Shown here piece by piece: positions 7,238-15,273 of a stretch of DNA of 20,865 nucleotides. Source of the stretch: Clostridiales bacterium (lineage in GTDB: Bacteria > Bacillota > Clostridia > Lachnospirales > Lachnospiraceae); assembly GCA_019420405.1 (NCBI GenBank), contig JAHZHF010000003.1, positions 1-20,865 of the forward strand, in the 5' to 3' direction. The notes beneath the pieces were generated by a model that was not told the origin of the DNA, searched no databases, and saw only the letters and a program-made list of their open reading frames with translations. The stretch's first letter is position 1, and every line of letters begins with the position of its first letter. The position numbers and the translations under genes are program-made.

Positions 7238-7965
7238 GTACGATCTATGCAGTGGGGCTGGGCCCAGGCGCCGGAGAACAGATGACGGAACAGGCAAGGC
7301 GGGTGCTTAAGTCCTGTCCGGTGATCATCGGATATACGGTATATATTGACCTCATCCGGGACCAGTTTCCGGAGAAGGAATTTTTAAGCACGCCCATGAA
7401 GCAGGAGGCAGACAGGTGCCGGATGGCTTTTGAGGAGGCGGAAAAGGGCCGCGATGTGGCTATGGTATGCAGTGGGGATGCAGGGATCTACGGGATGGCG
7501 GGACTGATCTGCGAGATCGGAAAGGAGTATCCGGAAATCGGGATCGAGGTAGTTCCGGGTATTACGGCGGCGTCCGGAGGGGCGGCGCTTCTGGGCGCTC
7601 CGCTGATGCATGATTTTGCGGTGATCAGTTTAAGCGATCTCCTTACCCCCTGGGAGACCATCGAAAAGCGGCTTCGCGCGGCTGCGGAGGCGGACTTTGT
7701 GATCTGCCTGTACAATCCGTCCAGCCGGAAGCGGGCGGATTATCTGAAACGCGCCTGTGGGATTCTTCTGGAGAAGAAGCGTCCGGATACGGTATGCGGG
7801 ATCGCACGCCGGATCGGAAGAGAGGGAGAATCCTGCGAGATCATGACGCTGGAAAAACTGAAAGACGCACAGGCGGATATGTTTTCCACCGTGTATATCG
7901 GGAATTCAAAAACCATGGAATTAAACGGGCGGATGGTGACGCCGAGAGGTTATCAGGGTGTGTAG
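7234..7965 (+). CDS. cbiH: Cobalt-factor III / precorrin-3B C17-methyltransferase CbiH
   Basis: Methylates C17 and drives ring contraction to cobalt-precorrin-4. The 243-residue product has VGLGPG (7-12), the CbiH/CobJ-type GYTVYIDL (33-40), CSGDAGIYGMAG (79-90), GAPLMHDF (121-128) and YNPSSRKR (160-167), all typical of C17 enzymes. It is a plain single-domain CbiH without the C-terminal extensions seen in some relatives. The ATG at 7234 overlaps the cbiF stop (ATGA); an in-frame ATG at 7075 lies deep in cbiF and would add 53 unrelated residues. Fifteen bases separate it from cbiET. Confidence 0.93.
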   Translation: MSTIYAVGLGPGAGEQMTEQARRVLKSCPVIIGYTVYIDLIRDQFPEKEFLSTPMKQEADRCRMAFEEAEKGRDVAMVCSGDAGIYGMAGLICEIGKEYPEIGIEVVPGITAASGGAALLGAPLMHDFAVISLSDLLTPWETIEKRLRAAAEADFVICLYNPSSRKRADYLKRACGILLEKKRPDTVCGIARRIGREGESCEIMTLEKLKDAQADMFSTVYIGNSKTMELNGRMVTPRGYQGV

Positions 7966-7980
7966 AGAAGGGCAGGGAAC

Positions 7981-9228
7981 ATGGAGAGAATAGAAAAACA
8001 GCAGGTGATTATAGCGGGAATCGGTATGGGCTCCACGCAGATTCTCCCCGGAAATGTGAAGGATCTATTAAGGGAGAGCGACTGTGTGATCGGAGCAGAG
8101 CGCATGCTGGAATGTGCCCGGGAGCTGGCGGCGGCGGACTGCGGTGAAAAGAAATATTTCTGCGAGTACAGCGCGGAGAAGACCGCCGCAGTGATTGAAG
8201 CCCACGGGGCGTGCAGGCAGTTCCTGATCCTGATGTCCGGGGACCCCGGATTTTACAGCGGCGCAAAGACTCTGCGGGAACGTCTCGACGGGGCACGGTA
8301 TGAGATCCGGACCGAACCCGGAGTCTCCTCTGTCTCTTATCTTGCGGCGCGGCTCAATGTGTCCTGGGAGGACGCGGCGCTGGTCAGCCTTCATGGAAAG
8401 GAAGAGAATTTCATCCGGACCATACACAGAAACAGGAAGACTTTCCTCCTTCTCGGAGGCAGTCAGGCCGGGAAGGATCTGCTCGATGGTTTCAGGGAAT
8501 ACCGGATGGAGCATGTCACTGTACAGATCGGCCGGAGACTCTCTTATCCGGATGAGGAGATCTGCTGCAAAGGGGCGAAGGATCTGACGGAGGAGGATCT
8601 GTCCGGGCTGTGTACAGTGCTGGTAGAGAATCCCGGTCCATGCCCCGCGTCCGGCCCTCACGTGAGGGATGAGGCGTTTATAAGAGGGAAGGTCCCCATG
8701 ACGAAAGAAGAGGTGCGCTGCATGAGCATTGCCCGGCTGGAACTTGACGAAAACGCGGTTGTCTACGACGTAGGCGCCGGGACGGGATCGGTCAGCGTGG
8801 AAGCGGCTCTGTCGGGATGTCGGCGTGTTTACGCAGTGGAGAAGAATCCGGAAGCGCTTGAGCTTCTCCGGGAAAACCGGAGAAAATTTTTCGCAGATGC
8901 GATTCAGATCGTTCCCGGAAATGCACCGGAGGTTCTGGCAGATCTGGAGGCTCCCACTCACGTGTTTATCGGCGGAAGCGGGGGAGCTCTGAAAGAGATT
9001 TTAAAGGCAGTCCTTTTGAAAAATCCTAAGGTGCGGATCGTAATTAACGCGGCGTCCCTGGAGACCCTGGCCGAGGTGACGGAGGCGGTGAAGGAAGGGA
9101 TTTTAGAAAACCCGGAGATCACCCAGATCCAGGCATCCAGGGGAAAGGTGCTGGGAGAGTACCATATGATGAGCGGACTGAATCCGGTCTATATTATTTC
9201 GGCCGGAGGGAGGAGTGAAGAATTATGA
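7981..9228 (+). CDS. cbiET: Fused cobalt-precorrin-7 C5-methyltransferase and C15-methyltransferase/decarboxylase (CbiE-CbiT)
   Basis: A 415-residue fusion of CbiE and CbiT, matching the arrangement of CobL in the aerobic pathway. It methylates C5 and C15 and removes the C12 acetate carboxyl to give cobalt-precorrin-8. The CbiE half (about 1-215) has IAGIGMGS (11-18), SGDPGFYSG (86-94) and TEPGVSSVSYLAARL. The CbiT half (about 228-415) starts with the characteristic DEAFIRGKVPMTKEEVR (230-246) and has the class I methyltransferase glycine loop DVGAGTGSVSVE (263-274). CbiE-CbiT fusions are well known. The ATG follows GAGAAGGGCAGGG. It overlaps the next gene by ATGA. Confidence 0.95.
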   Translation: MERIEKQQVIIAGIGMGSTQILPGNVKDLLRESDCVIGAERMLECARELAAADCGEKKYFCEYSAEKTAAVIEAHGACRQFLILMSGDPGFYSGAKTLRERLDGARYEIRTEPGVSSVSYLAARLNVSWEDAALVSLHGKEENFIRTIHRNRKTFLLLGGSQAGKDLLDGFREYRMEHVTVQIGRRLSYPDEEICCKGAKDLTEEDLSGLCTVLVENPGPCPASGPHVRDEAFIRGKVPMTKEEVRCMSIARLELDENAVVYDVGAGTGSVSVEAALSGCRRVYAVEKNPEALELLRENRRKFFADAIQIVPGNAPEVLADLEAPTHVFIGGSGGALKEILKAVLLKNPKVRIVINAASLETLAEVTEAVKEGILENPEITQIQASRGKVLGEYHMMSGLNPVYIISAGGRSEEL

Positions 9229-11705
9229 AAACACCGGGGTTTCTTCTGGCCGCCCCCGCCAGCGGGAGCGGGAAAACGGCTGCTGCATGCGCACTGATGG
9301 CGGCGTTTCAGGAAACAGGCAGGAAGGTGCGGGCGTTTAAATGTGGCCCGGATTATATTGATCCCATGTTTCACAGAGAGGTTCTGGGGGTAGAATCCGG
9401 GAATCTGGATCTGTTCTTCCAGAATCCGGAGGACCTGCGCGCGTATTATGAACGTTCGGCCGCGGGAGCGGATCTCTCGATTGTAGAAGGCGTTATGGGA
9501 TATTATGACGGCATGGGGCTTGATACCGAAGCGGCCAGTTCCTATGACACTGCCCGGACTCTCGGACTGCCCGTGATTCTCGTACTGCCGGGAAAAGGGG
9601 CGGCTTTGACATTAAGCGCCACAGTCCGCGGGCTGGCCGAATTCCGCAAAGACAGCAATATCCGGGGAATTCTTATCAACAGGATCTCAGGGATGCTCTA
9701 TCCACGGATGAAGGAGATGCTGGAGCGGGAGCTCGCAGCGAGCGGACAGGCGATTCCGGTGATCGGGTATCTCCCGGATGATGAGGCATTCGCCATTGAG
9801 AGCCGGCATCTGGGACTTGTCCTTCCACAGGAGATGGAAGGACTTAAGAGTCAGATGCGTCGTGCCGGGGAGATCGCTTCCGAAACCGTTGATCTGGAAT
9901 TGCTGATGCAGATCGCATCCGGAGAAGGGAATCCGTCCCTCCTGACGGAGGATGAGTCCGGGGAAGAGGATGAGGATCTTTCAGTGCAAAGTCCGCTTCG
10001 CGTCGGCGTTGCGCGGGACGCGGCGTTCTGCTTTTATTACAGGGAGAATCTGGAACTGCTGGAGAAATGCGGGTGTACGCTGATTCCGTTCAGTCCTCTG
10101 GAAGATCCGGTTCTGCCGGAAGCGCTGGACGGCCTGATCCTGGGCGGCGGGTATCCGGAGCTCTACGCATCCCGTCTGTCGGAGAATGAGGGAATGATCC
10201 GCTCTGTGAAAGAGGCAGTTGACAGGGGGATGCCCTGCCTGGCAGAGTGCGGCGGCTTTTTATATCTCCAGGAAGAGCTGGAGGATGAGCAGGGAGAACA
10301 CTGGCCTCTTGTCGGAGCAGTTCCATCCAGCGCGCGGCCCATGGGAAAGCTGACCCGTTTCGGTTATGTGAAACTCACAGCGGCAGATGGGTGCGGGGAC
10401 GGTCCCTATCTTTTCCCGGGGGAGGAGATCAGAGGCCACGAGTTCCACTACTGGGACAGCACACGGAACGGATCGGACTGTGTGGCTGAGAAGCCGGACG
10501 GAAGAAGGAAGTGGGAGTGCATCTTTCAGAGGGGAAGGCTGTTCGCAGGATATCCCCACCTGTATCTGCCGTCCCTTCCGGAGTTCGCACAGCGATTTGC
10601 AGAGCAGTGCCGCCGCTTCCGGGAAGAGCGGGGATTTACATGGGAGGACCGCCTGCGTGAGAAGATCCGCCGGATCAATCCCTCTGACCGGGAAGCCAAA
10701 AGACAGGCGGAAGAACGCTGGAAAACGGTTGCCAAGCCGCTTCACAGTCTGGGCAAGCTGGAGGATGCGGTGGTGGAGATCGCGGGAATCCGGGGGACGG
10801 CGGATTTTGCCCTGGAGAAAAAAGGGCTCGTCATCCTCTGTGCGGACAACGGAGTTGTGGAGGAAGGCGTGACCCAGACGGGACAGGAAGTGACGGCCAT
10901 TGTGGCTGAGAACTTTACGAAAGGCGACGCCAGCGTGTGCAAGATGTCCCGCGTGGCGGGAGCGGACGTGTACCCCTATGATATCGGGATGGCCTCGGAC
11001 ATACCGGATTTGACGCGCCCGGAATATAAAGTATCCCGCGGAACCGCCAATATGACGAAAGGCCCGGCTATGACCCGCGAACAGGCGGCGCAGGCTGTAG
11101 TGACCGGAATCCGGATCGCGGAGGAGCTCTCGGCAAAAGGATATGACATTCTGGCCACAGGCGAGATGGGGATCGGGAACACGACGACGAGCAGCGCCGT
11201 CGTATCAGTTCTTCTCGGAAAAGAGGTAAGGAAAGTGACCGGGAGAGGTGCGGGACTAAGCTCAGAGGGACTTGAACGGAAGGTGGATGCGATCCGGAGA
11301 GCGGTCTGCATAAACCAGCCGGACCGGGAGGACGTGCTGGACGTTCTGGCAAAGGTCGGAGGGCTTGATATTGCCGGACTGACCGGGGTATTCCTGGGAG
11401 GCGCGGTCTTCCGTATCCCGGTTGTGATTGACGGATTTATCTCCTCAGCGGCTGCACTCTGCGCTGTGCGCATGGTTCCAGCGGCGAAAGAATACATGCT
11501 CGCTTCCCACCGTTCCGGCGAGCCCGCAGGGGGAATGGTGCTGGATGCACTGGGACTCTCTCCCCTCATCGACTGCAGGATGTCCCTGGGGGAGGGGAGC
11601 GGGGCTGTGGCCGTCCTTCCGCTGCTTGAGATGGGACTGGCCGTCTACCGGGAGATGAGCACCTTTGATGAAATCCATGTGGAACAATATCAGGAGCTTA
11701 CATAA
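9225..11705 (+). CDS. cbiA-cobT: Fusion of cobyrinate a,c-diamide synthase (CbiA) and nicotinate-nucleotide:DMB phosphoribosyltransferase (CobT)
   Basis: One 826-residue reading frame with two complete enzymes. Residues 1 to about 470 are CbiA, which uses ATP and glutamine to amidate the a and c side chains: P-loop PASGSGKT (11-18), FKCGPDYIDP (38-47), an acidic linker (about 239-252), then a glutamine amidotransferase domain with nucleophile Cys342 in AECGG and the probable partner His445 in YPHLYLP. Residues about 480-826 are CobT, which activates the lower-ligand base as an alpha-riboside phosphate: DNGVVEEGVTQTGQEVT (541-557), TGEMGIGNTTTSS (645-657), and SLGEGSGA with Glu790 at the position of the Salmonella catalytic Glu317. 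No ATG, GTG or TTG codon lies in frame between the domains, so a separate CobT start is unlikely. The ATG overlaps cbiET (ATGA) behind GGAGGGAGGAG. Each half looks full length. Confidence 0.93.
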   Translation: MKTPGFLLAAPASGSGKTAAACALMAAFQETGRKVRAFKCGPDYIDPMFHREVLGVESGNLDLFFQNPEDLRAYYERSAAGADLSIVEGVMGYYDGMGLDTEAASSYDTARTLGLPVILVLPGKGAALTLSATVRGLAEFRKDSNIRGILINRISGMLYPRMKEMLERELAASGQAIPVIGYLPDDEAFAIESRHLGLVLPQEMEGLKSQMRRAGEIASETVDLELLMQIASGEGNPSLLTEDESGEEDEDLSVQSPLRVGVARDAAFCFYYRENLELLEKCGCTLIPFSPLEDPVLPEALDGLILGGGYPELYASRLSENEGMIRSVKEAVDRGMPCLAECGGFLYLQEELEDEQGEHWPLVGAVPSSARPMGKLTRFGYVKLTAADGCGDGPYLFPGEEIRGHEFHYWDSTRNGSDCVAEKPDGRRKWECIFQRGRLFAGYPHLYLPSLPEFAQRFAEQCRRFREERGFTWEDRLREKIRRINPSDREAKRQAEERWKTVAKPLHSLGKLEDAVVEIAGIRGTADFALEKKGLVILCADNGVVEEGVTQTGQEVTAIVAENFTKGDASVCKMSRVAGADVYPYDIGMASDIPDLTRPEYKVSRGTANMTKGPAMTREQAAQAVVTGIRIAEELSAKGYDILATGEMGIGNTTTSSAVVSVLLGKEVRKVTGRGAGLSSEGLERKVDAIRRAVCINQPDREDVLDVLAKVGGLDIAGLTGVFLGGAVFRIPVVIDGFISSAAALCAVRMVPAAKEYMLASHRSGEPAGGMVLDALGLSPLIDCRMSLGEGSGAVAVLPLLEMGLAVYREMSTFDEIHVEQYQELT

Positions 11706-11742
11706 AACAGACGGACATTAAGAACAGACAAGGAGGCAGATC

Positions 11743-12513
11743 ATGCGGTTAGTTAAGGCGCTCTTAATCGCCATATCCATGTACTCAAAGATCCCCGTTC
11801 CGACCGTGGAGTGGAGCCCGGAAAATATGAAATACGCCATGTGCTTTTTCCCTGTTATCGGGTGTGTGACCGGAGCGCTCGTGTACCTGGCCGGATTTCT
11901 TCTCCTTGAGTTTACGGATTGCAGCGCCCTCTTTTTCGGCGCATTGATGATCCTGATTCCGGCTGTGGTGACCGGGGGAATCCATCTGGACGGGTTTGCG
12001 GATACGGTGGATGCCCTCAGTTCTTACGGGCCGAGGGAGAAGAAGCTGGAGATCCTGAAAGACCCCCACACAGGCGCATTTGCGGTGATTGCCCTGTGCT
12101 GTTATTTCACGGCGTCCCTTGCCCTGTGGAGCGAGGCAGATCTGAGTGTCCTGCCGGTGCTTGCCTGTATCTTCCCGTTTTCCCGGGCGCTCAGCGGGAT
12201 CGCTGTGGTGACGTTTCCGGCGGCGAAGGACAGCGGGCTTCTAAAGACCTTCCAGGATGGAGCGCATAAAAAGCGGGTGCGGATCACCCTTGTTGTGTGG
12301 GCGGCGGCATCCGCTGCGGCGATGCTTCTACTGGACATAGTTACAGGAGCCGCGGCTGTAGTGACCGGGGGAATCGTATTCGGAGCATATTACAGGATGA
12401 GCATGAAAAATTTCGGCGGCATCACGGGAGATCTGGCAGGGTATTTCCTGCAGATCTGCGAACTTGCCATGCCCGCGGCAGTGATCCTGTCAGGAGGATG
12501 TTTATGGAAGTAG
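11743..12513 (+). CDS. cobS: Adenosylcobinamide-GDP ribazoletransferase (cobalamin synthase) CobS
   Basis: A polytopic membrane enzyme that joins adenosylcobinamide-GDP to alpha-ribazole (or its phosphate), completing the nucleotide loop. The 256-residue product shows the family's acidic motif GGIHLDGFADTVDAL (78-92) followed by DPHTGAF (107-113). Hydrophobic segments lie around 35-56, 62-78, 114-125, 137-160, 178-210 and 227-250. The start has a strong AAGGAGG (11730-11736) six bases upstream. A 37-base gap after cbiA-cobT is one of the few real spacers in the operon. It overlaps cobC by ten bases. Confidence 0.95.
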   Translation: MRLVKALLIAISMYSKIPVPTVEWSPENMKYAMCFFPVIGCVTGALVYLAGFLLLEFTDCSALFFGALMILIPAVVTGGIHLDGFADTVDALSSYGPREKKLEILKDPHTGAFAVIALCCYFTASLALWSEADLSVLPVLACIFPFSRALSGIAVVTFPAAKDSGLLKTFQDGAHKKRVRITLVVWAAASAAAMLLLDIVTGAAAVVTGGIVFGAYYRMSMKNFGGITGDLAGYFLQICELAMPAAVILSGGCLWK

Positions 12514-13190
12514 TACTGATCCGGCATTTGAGCACGCCGGGGAACGAGAAACGCCAATATATCGGGAGCACAGATGAAGATCTGTCTCCACAGGCAGTGG
12601 AGAGATTCCGTCAGATGCAGGGAGCTGCTGTGCCTGTTTTAGCAGGGGGAAGCTGTCTGCTGCCCGGCTGGATCGTTGTCAGCCCTATGAAGCGGTGTAT
12701 CCGGACCGCAGAGCTGATCTGGCCGGGAAGAAAAGTATGCGCGGAACCCCTGCTGAAAGAATGTGACTTCGGGGCATATGAGGGAAAGACATATGAGGAG
12801 CTCAGGGATGAGCCTGCCTACCGGGAATGGATCGCAGGCGGAGGGATGACTGCATTTCCCGGGGGAGAGTCCCAGACCGCGTTTCGGAAGCGATGCAGGG
12901 AAGGAATCCGAAAGTGGATTTTAAAAGCGCTGGAAGAGGATGTGGAGCGCATTTCCTTTGTTGTCCACGGCGGAACGATCATGTCCGCGCTTTCCGCCTA
13001 CGCAGAGGAGGATGGAAGTGACGCAGAAAGGAACGGGAGTCCCTCGGAGGATGCCGGAAAGTTCTATCGCTGGCAGGTGGAAAACGGCGGAGGCTGTGTG
13101 TGCCGGGCTGTGCGGGAAGAATGGATGAACGGGCGGTATATTCTGCGGGATGTGGAGAAACTGGGACAGGGAAGGAGTCCGGAGCAATGA
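12504..13190 (+). CDS. cobC: Alpha-ribazole phosphatase-like histidine phosphatase CobC
   Basis: Probably removes the 5'-phosphate from alpha-ribazole phosphate or adenosylcobalamin phosphate. The 228-residue product belongs to the histidine phosphatase superfamily: the catalytic His8 sits in LIRHLSTPGN (5-14), a conserved basic turn is SPMKRCIRTAE (60-70), Glu86 lies in KECDFGAYEG, and the second histidine is His155 in VVHGGT. The usual RHG of the family reads RHL here. The ATG at 12504 has CAGGAGG seven bases upstream, inside the end of cobS. Assignment to CobC rather than another histidine phosphatase rests on its place between cobS and cbiB. It overlaps cbiB by ATGA. Confidence 0.85.
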   Translation: MEVVLIRHLSTPGNEKRQYIGSTDEDLSPQAVERFRQMQGAAVPVLAGGSCLLPGWIVVSPMKRCIRTAELIWPGRKVCAEPLLKECDFGAYEGKTYEELRDEPAYREWIAGGGMTAFPGGESQTAFRKRCREGIRKWILKALEEDVERISFVVHGGTIMSALSAYAEEDGSDAERNGSPSEDAGKFYRWQVENGGGCVCRAVREEWMNGRYILRDVEKLGQGRSPEQ

Positions 13191-14161
13191 TTCTGTCACT
13201 GTATGCGTGCATTGCCGGGTTTGCAGTAGATTTTTTCCTCGGAGATCCGGCCCGGATCTATCATCCGGTCCGCCTGATCGGGAATCTGATCAGCTTTTTG
13301 GAGCGGTGCCTGAGGCGTCTCTGTGAGCAGGGACAAGACCGGGGTGAAGCGGCCCGCTTCATTGTGGCGGGAGGCGTGCTCTGGATTCTTGTGGCTGCCG
13401 CCTCTTATTTCATTCCCTGGCTCTGCCTTTGGGCCGCAGGCAGGATACACCCTGTAGTCCGGTTCATCCTGGAGACATTCTGGTGCTGGCAGATCTTTGC
13501 GGCGAGGAGTCTGGTGAAGGAGAGCGGGAGAGTTTATGACCGGTTAAAGGAGCATGATCTTGAGGGAGCAAGGAGAGCGGTCTCCATGATCGTCGGAAGG
13601 GATACGGAAAATCTGACGGAGGAGGGCGTGACAAAGGCGGCTGTAGAGACCGTGGCGGAAAATACTTCCGACGGGGTTACAGCGCCCATGCTGTTCCTTC
13701 TGATCGGCGGAGCGCCGCTTGGATTTTTGTACAAGGCGGTCAACACGATGGACTCCATGCTCGGCTACAAGAATGAGCGGTATCTGTATTTCGGGAGAAT
13801 CCCGGCGAAGATGGATGATATCTTTAACTACATTCCCTCCCGCCTGACGGCGGTTTTCATGATCCTGGCCGCCTTTGTCACCGGGATGGACGCCCGAAAT
13901 GCGGCCTATATCTGGAAGCGGGACCGAAGGAAGCACGCGAGCCCGAACTCTGCACAGACGGAGGCAGTCTGCGCGGGAGCGCTGAACATCCGGCTCGCAG
14001 GAGACGCAGTTTATTTCGGGAAATTATATAAAAAGGAATATATCGGAGATCCGGGAAGGGCCATAAAACCCGAGGATATCAGACGGGCAGGGAAACTGAT
14101 GTATGTAACGGCTCTGCTGATGCTTCTGGTATTCGGCGCCTGCTGCCGGGCAGTCTGGTAA
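13187..14161 (+). CDS. cbiB: Adenosylcobinamide-phosphate synthase CbiB
   Basis: A membrane enzyme that attaches aminopropanol phosphate (or a related linker) to adenosylcobyric acid. The 324-residue product has the family motifs DFFLGDP and HPVRLIG (15-32), SMIVGRDT (133-140), ETVAENTSDGV (154-164) and KAVNTMDSMLGYKNERY (183-199). Hydrophobic segments appear around 1-15, 58-85, 165-182, 220-232 and the C-terminus. GGAAGGAG (13170-13177) precedes the ATG at 13187, which overlaps the cobC stop. The linker precursor is presumably supplied by the neighbouring CobD. Length is normal. Confidence 0.94.
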   Translation: MILSLYACIAGFAVDFFLGDPARIYHPVRLIGNLISFLERCLRRLCEQGQDRGEAARFIVAGGVLWILVAAASYFIPWLCLWAAGRIHPVVRFILETFWCWQIFAARSLVKESGRVYDRLKEHDLEGARRAVSMIVGRDTENLTEEGVTKAAVETVAENTSDGVTAPMLFLLIGGAPLGFLYKAVNTMDSMLGYKNERYLYFGRIPAKMDDIFNYIPSRLTAVFMILAAFVTGMDARNAAYIWKRDRRKHASPNSAQTEAVCAGALNIRLAGDAVYFGKLYKKEYIGDPGRAIKPEDIRRAGKLMYVTALLMLLVFGACCRAVW

Positions 14162-14184
14162 CGTATCGAGAAAGGAGGAACAGG

Positions 14185-15252
14185 ATGGAATACGGTCATG
14201 GAGGAGATATCTATACATACGAGGGAATGCTTGACTTTTCCGTCAATATCAATCCTTTCGGCCCCCCTCGGCGGGTGCTGGAGGCCGCCATGGACGCTGT
14301 CAGCCGTTCCGGGACATATCCGGACAGCAGATGCCGCAGGCTCAAAGCAGCGCTTTCCAAACGCTTCGGTTTCCCGGATTCCTGGTTCCTGGCGGGAAAC
14401 GGGGCGGCCGATCTGATCTTTTCCGCCGTTTTTGCCGTGAGGCCGAAACGAGCCCTGATCGTGCTGCCTGCTTTCTCAGAATATGAAAGGGCGCTGGAAG
14501 CGGCAGGATGTGAGATCGTATATGAGACCCTTCGGACGGAGAAGAACTTCCGTCTGGAGGAGACATTTCCGGAGCAGATCACAGAAGATCTGGACATGTT
14601 ATTTCTCTGTTCGCCCTCCAATCCGGCGGGGCAGGCCGTGAGCAGAGATCTTCTGATCCGGATTGCCGGGCGCTGTGAGGAGAAGAAAGTGCGTTTTGTA
14701 CTGGATGAGTGTTTCTCCGATTTCCTCGGCGACCCTTTAGAAGTTTCCATGGCCGGGATGGCAGGCACATTTCCTCATCTGTTCGTGATCCGGGCATTTA
14801 CGAAGATGCACGGCATCCCGGGACTTCGGATCGGCTACGGGATCACATCCGATCCTGAAATGGCGGAGCAGATTGAGTCCGTCAGACAGCCCTGGAGCGT
14901 ATCTGTTCCTGCGGAGGAGGCTGCAATTGCGGCACTTTCTGAGACCGGATATGAGGGACGCACAAGAGAACTTGTCAGAAGGGAACGCATCCGCCTTCAG
15001 GCCGGATTGAGGGGATCTGGGATGTATGTGATTCCGTCGGAAGCGAATTTCATCCTCTTTTGGAGTCCACGGGAGCTGGCAGACGAACTGAGAAAAAGAA
15101 ACATACTGATCCGTGACTGCGGGAATTACCGCGGACTTAAGCCGATGGAACCGATGCAGGGGGGCGGAGGATGGTACCGGGCGGCAGTCCGGCTGCCGGA
15201 GGAGAACGACAGACTTCTGGCTGAACTGTTACAAATTGTATCAGGAAAATGA
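14185..15252 (+). CDS. cobD: L-threonine-O-3-phosphate decarboxylase CobD (PLP-dependent)
   Basis: Makes (R)-1-amino-2-propanol phosphate, the linker between corrin ring and nucleotide loop. The 355-residue fold-type I protein starts with the CobD-typical HGGDIY and DFSVNINPFGPP (17-28). PLP-site features are Asn145 in SPSNPAG, Asp174 in VLDECFSDF and the Schiff-base Lys207 in AFTKMHGIPGLRIGY. It resembles histidinol-phosphate aminotransferases, but the N-terminal motifs and the setting after cbiB support CobD. It lacks the zinc-binding C-terminal extension described for some CobD proteins. AAAGGAGG lies upstream of the ATG, within the 23-base gap after cbiB. Confidence 0.92.
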   Translation: MEYGHGGDIYTYEGMLDFSVNINPFGPPRRVLEAAMDAVSRSGTYPDSRCRRLKAALSKRFGFPDSWFLAGNGAADLIFSAVFAVRPKRALIVLPAFSEYERALEAAGCEIVYETLRTEKNFRLEETFPEQITEDLDMLFLCSPSNPAGQAVSRDLLIRIAGRCEEKKVRFVLDECFSDFLGDPLEVSMAGMAGTFPHLFVIRAFTKMHGIPGLRIGYGITSDPEMAEQIESVRQPWSVSVPAEEAAIAALSETGYEGRTRELVRRERIRLQAGLRGSGMYVIPSEANFILFWSPRELADELRKRNILIRDCGNYRGLKPMEPMQGGGGWYRAAVRLPEENDRLLAELLQIVSGK

Positions 15253-15273
15253 CAGAAAACAGGGAGTGAAAAG

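Noticed and set aside
8068..8961. A 297-codon minus-strand frame within cbiET
   Set aside because: It is an antisense shadow of the CbiE-CbiT fusion, with no start signal or recognisable motif.
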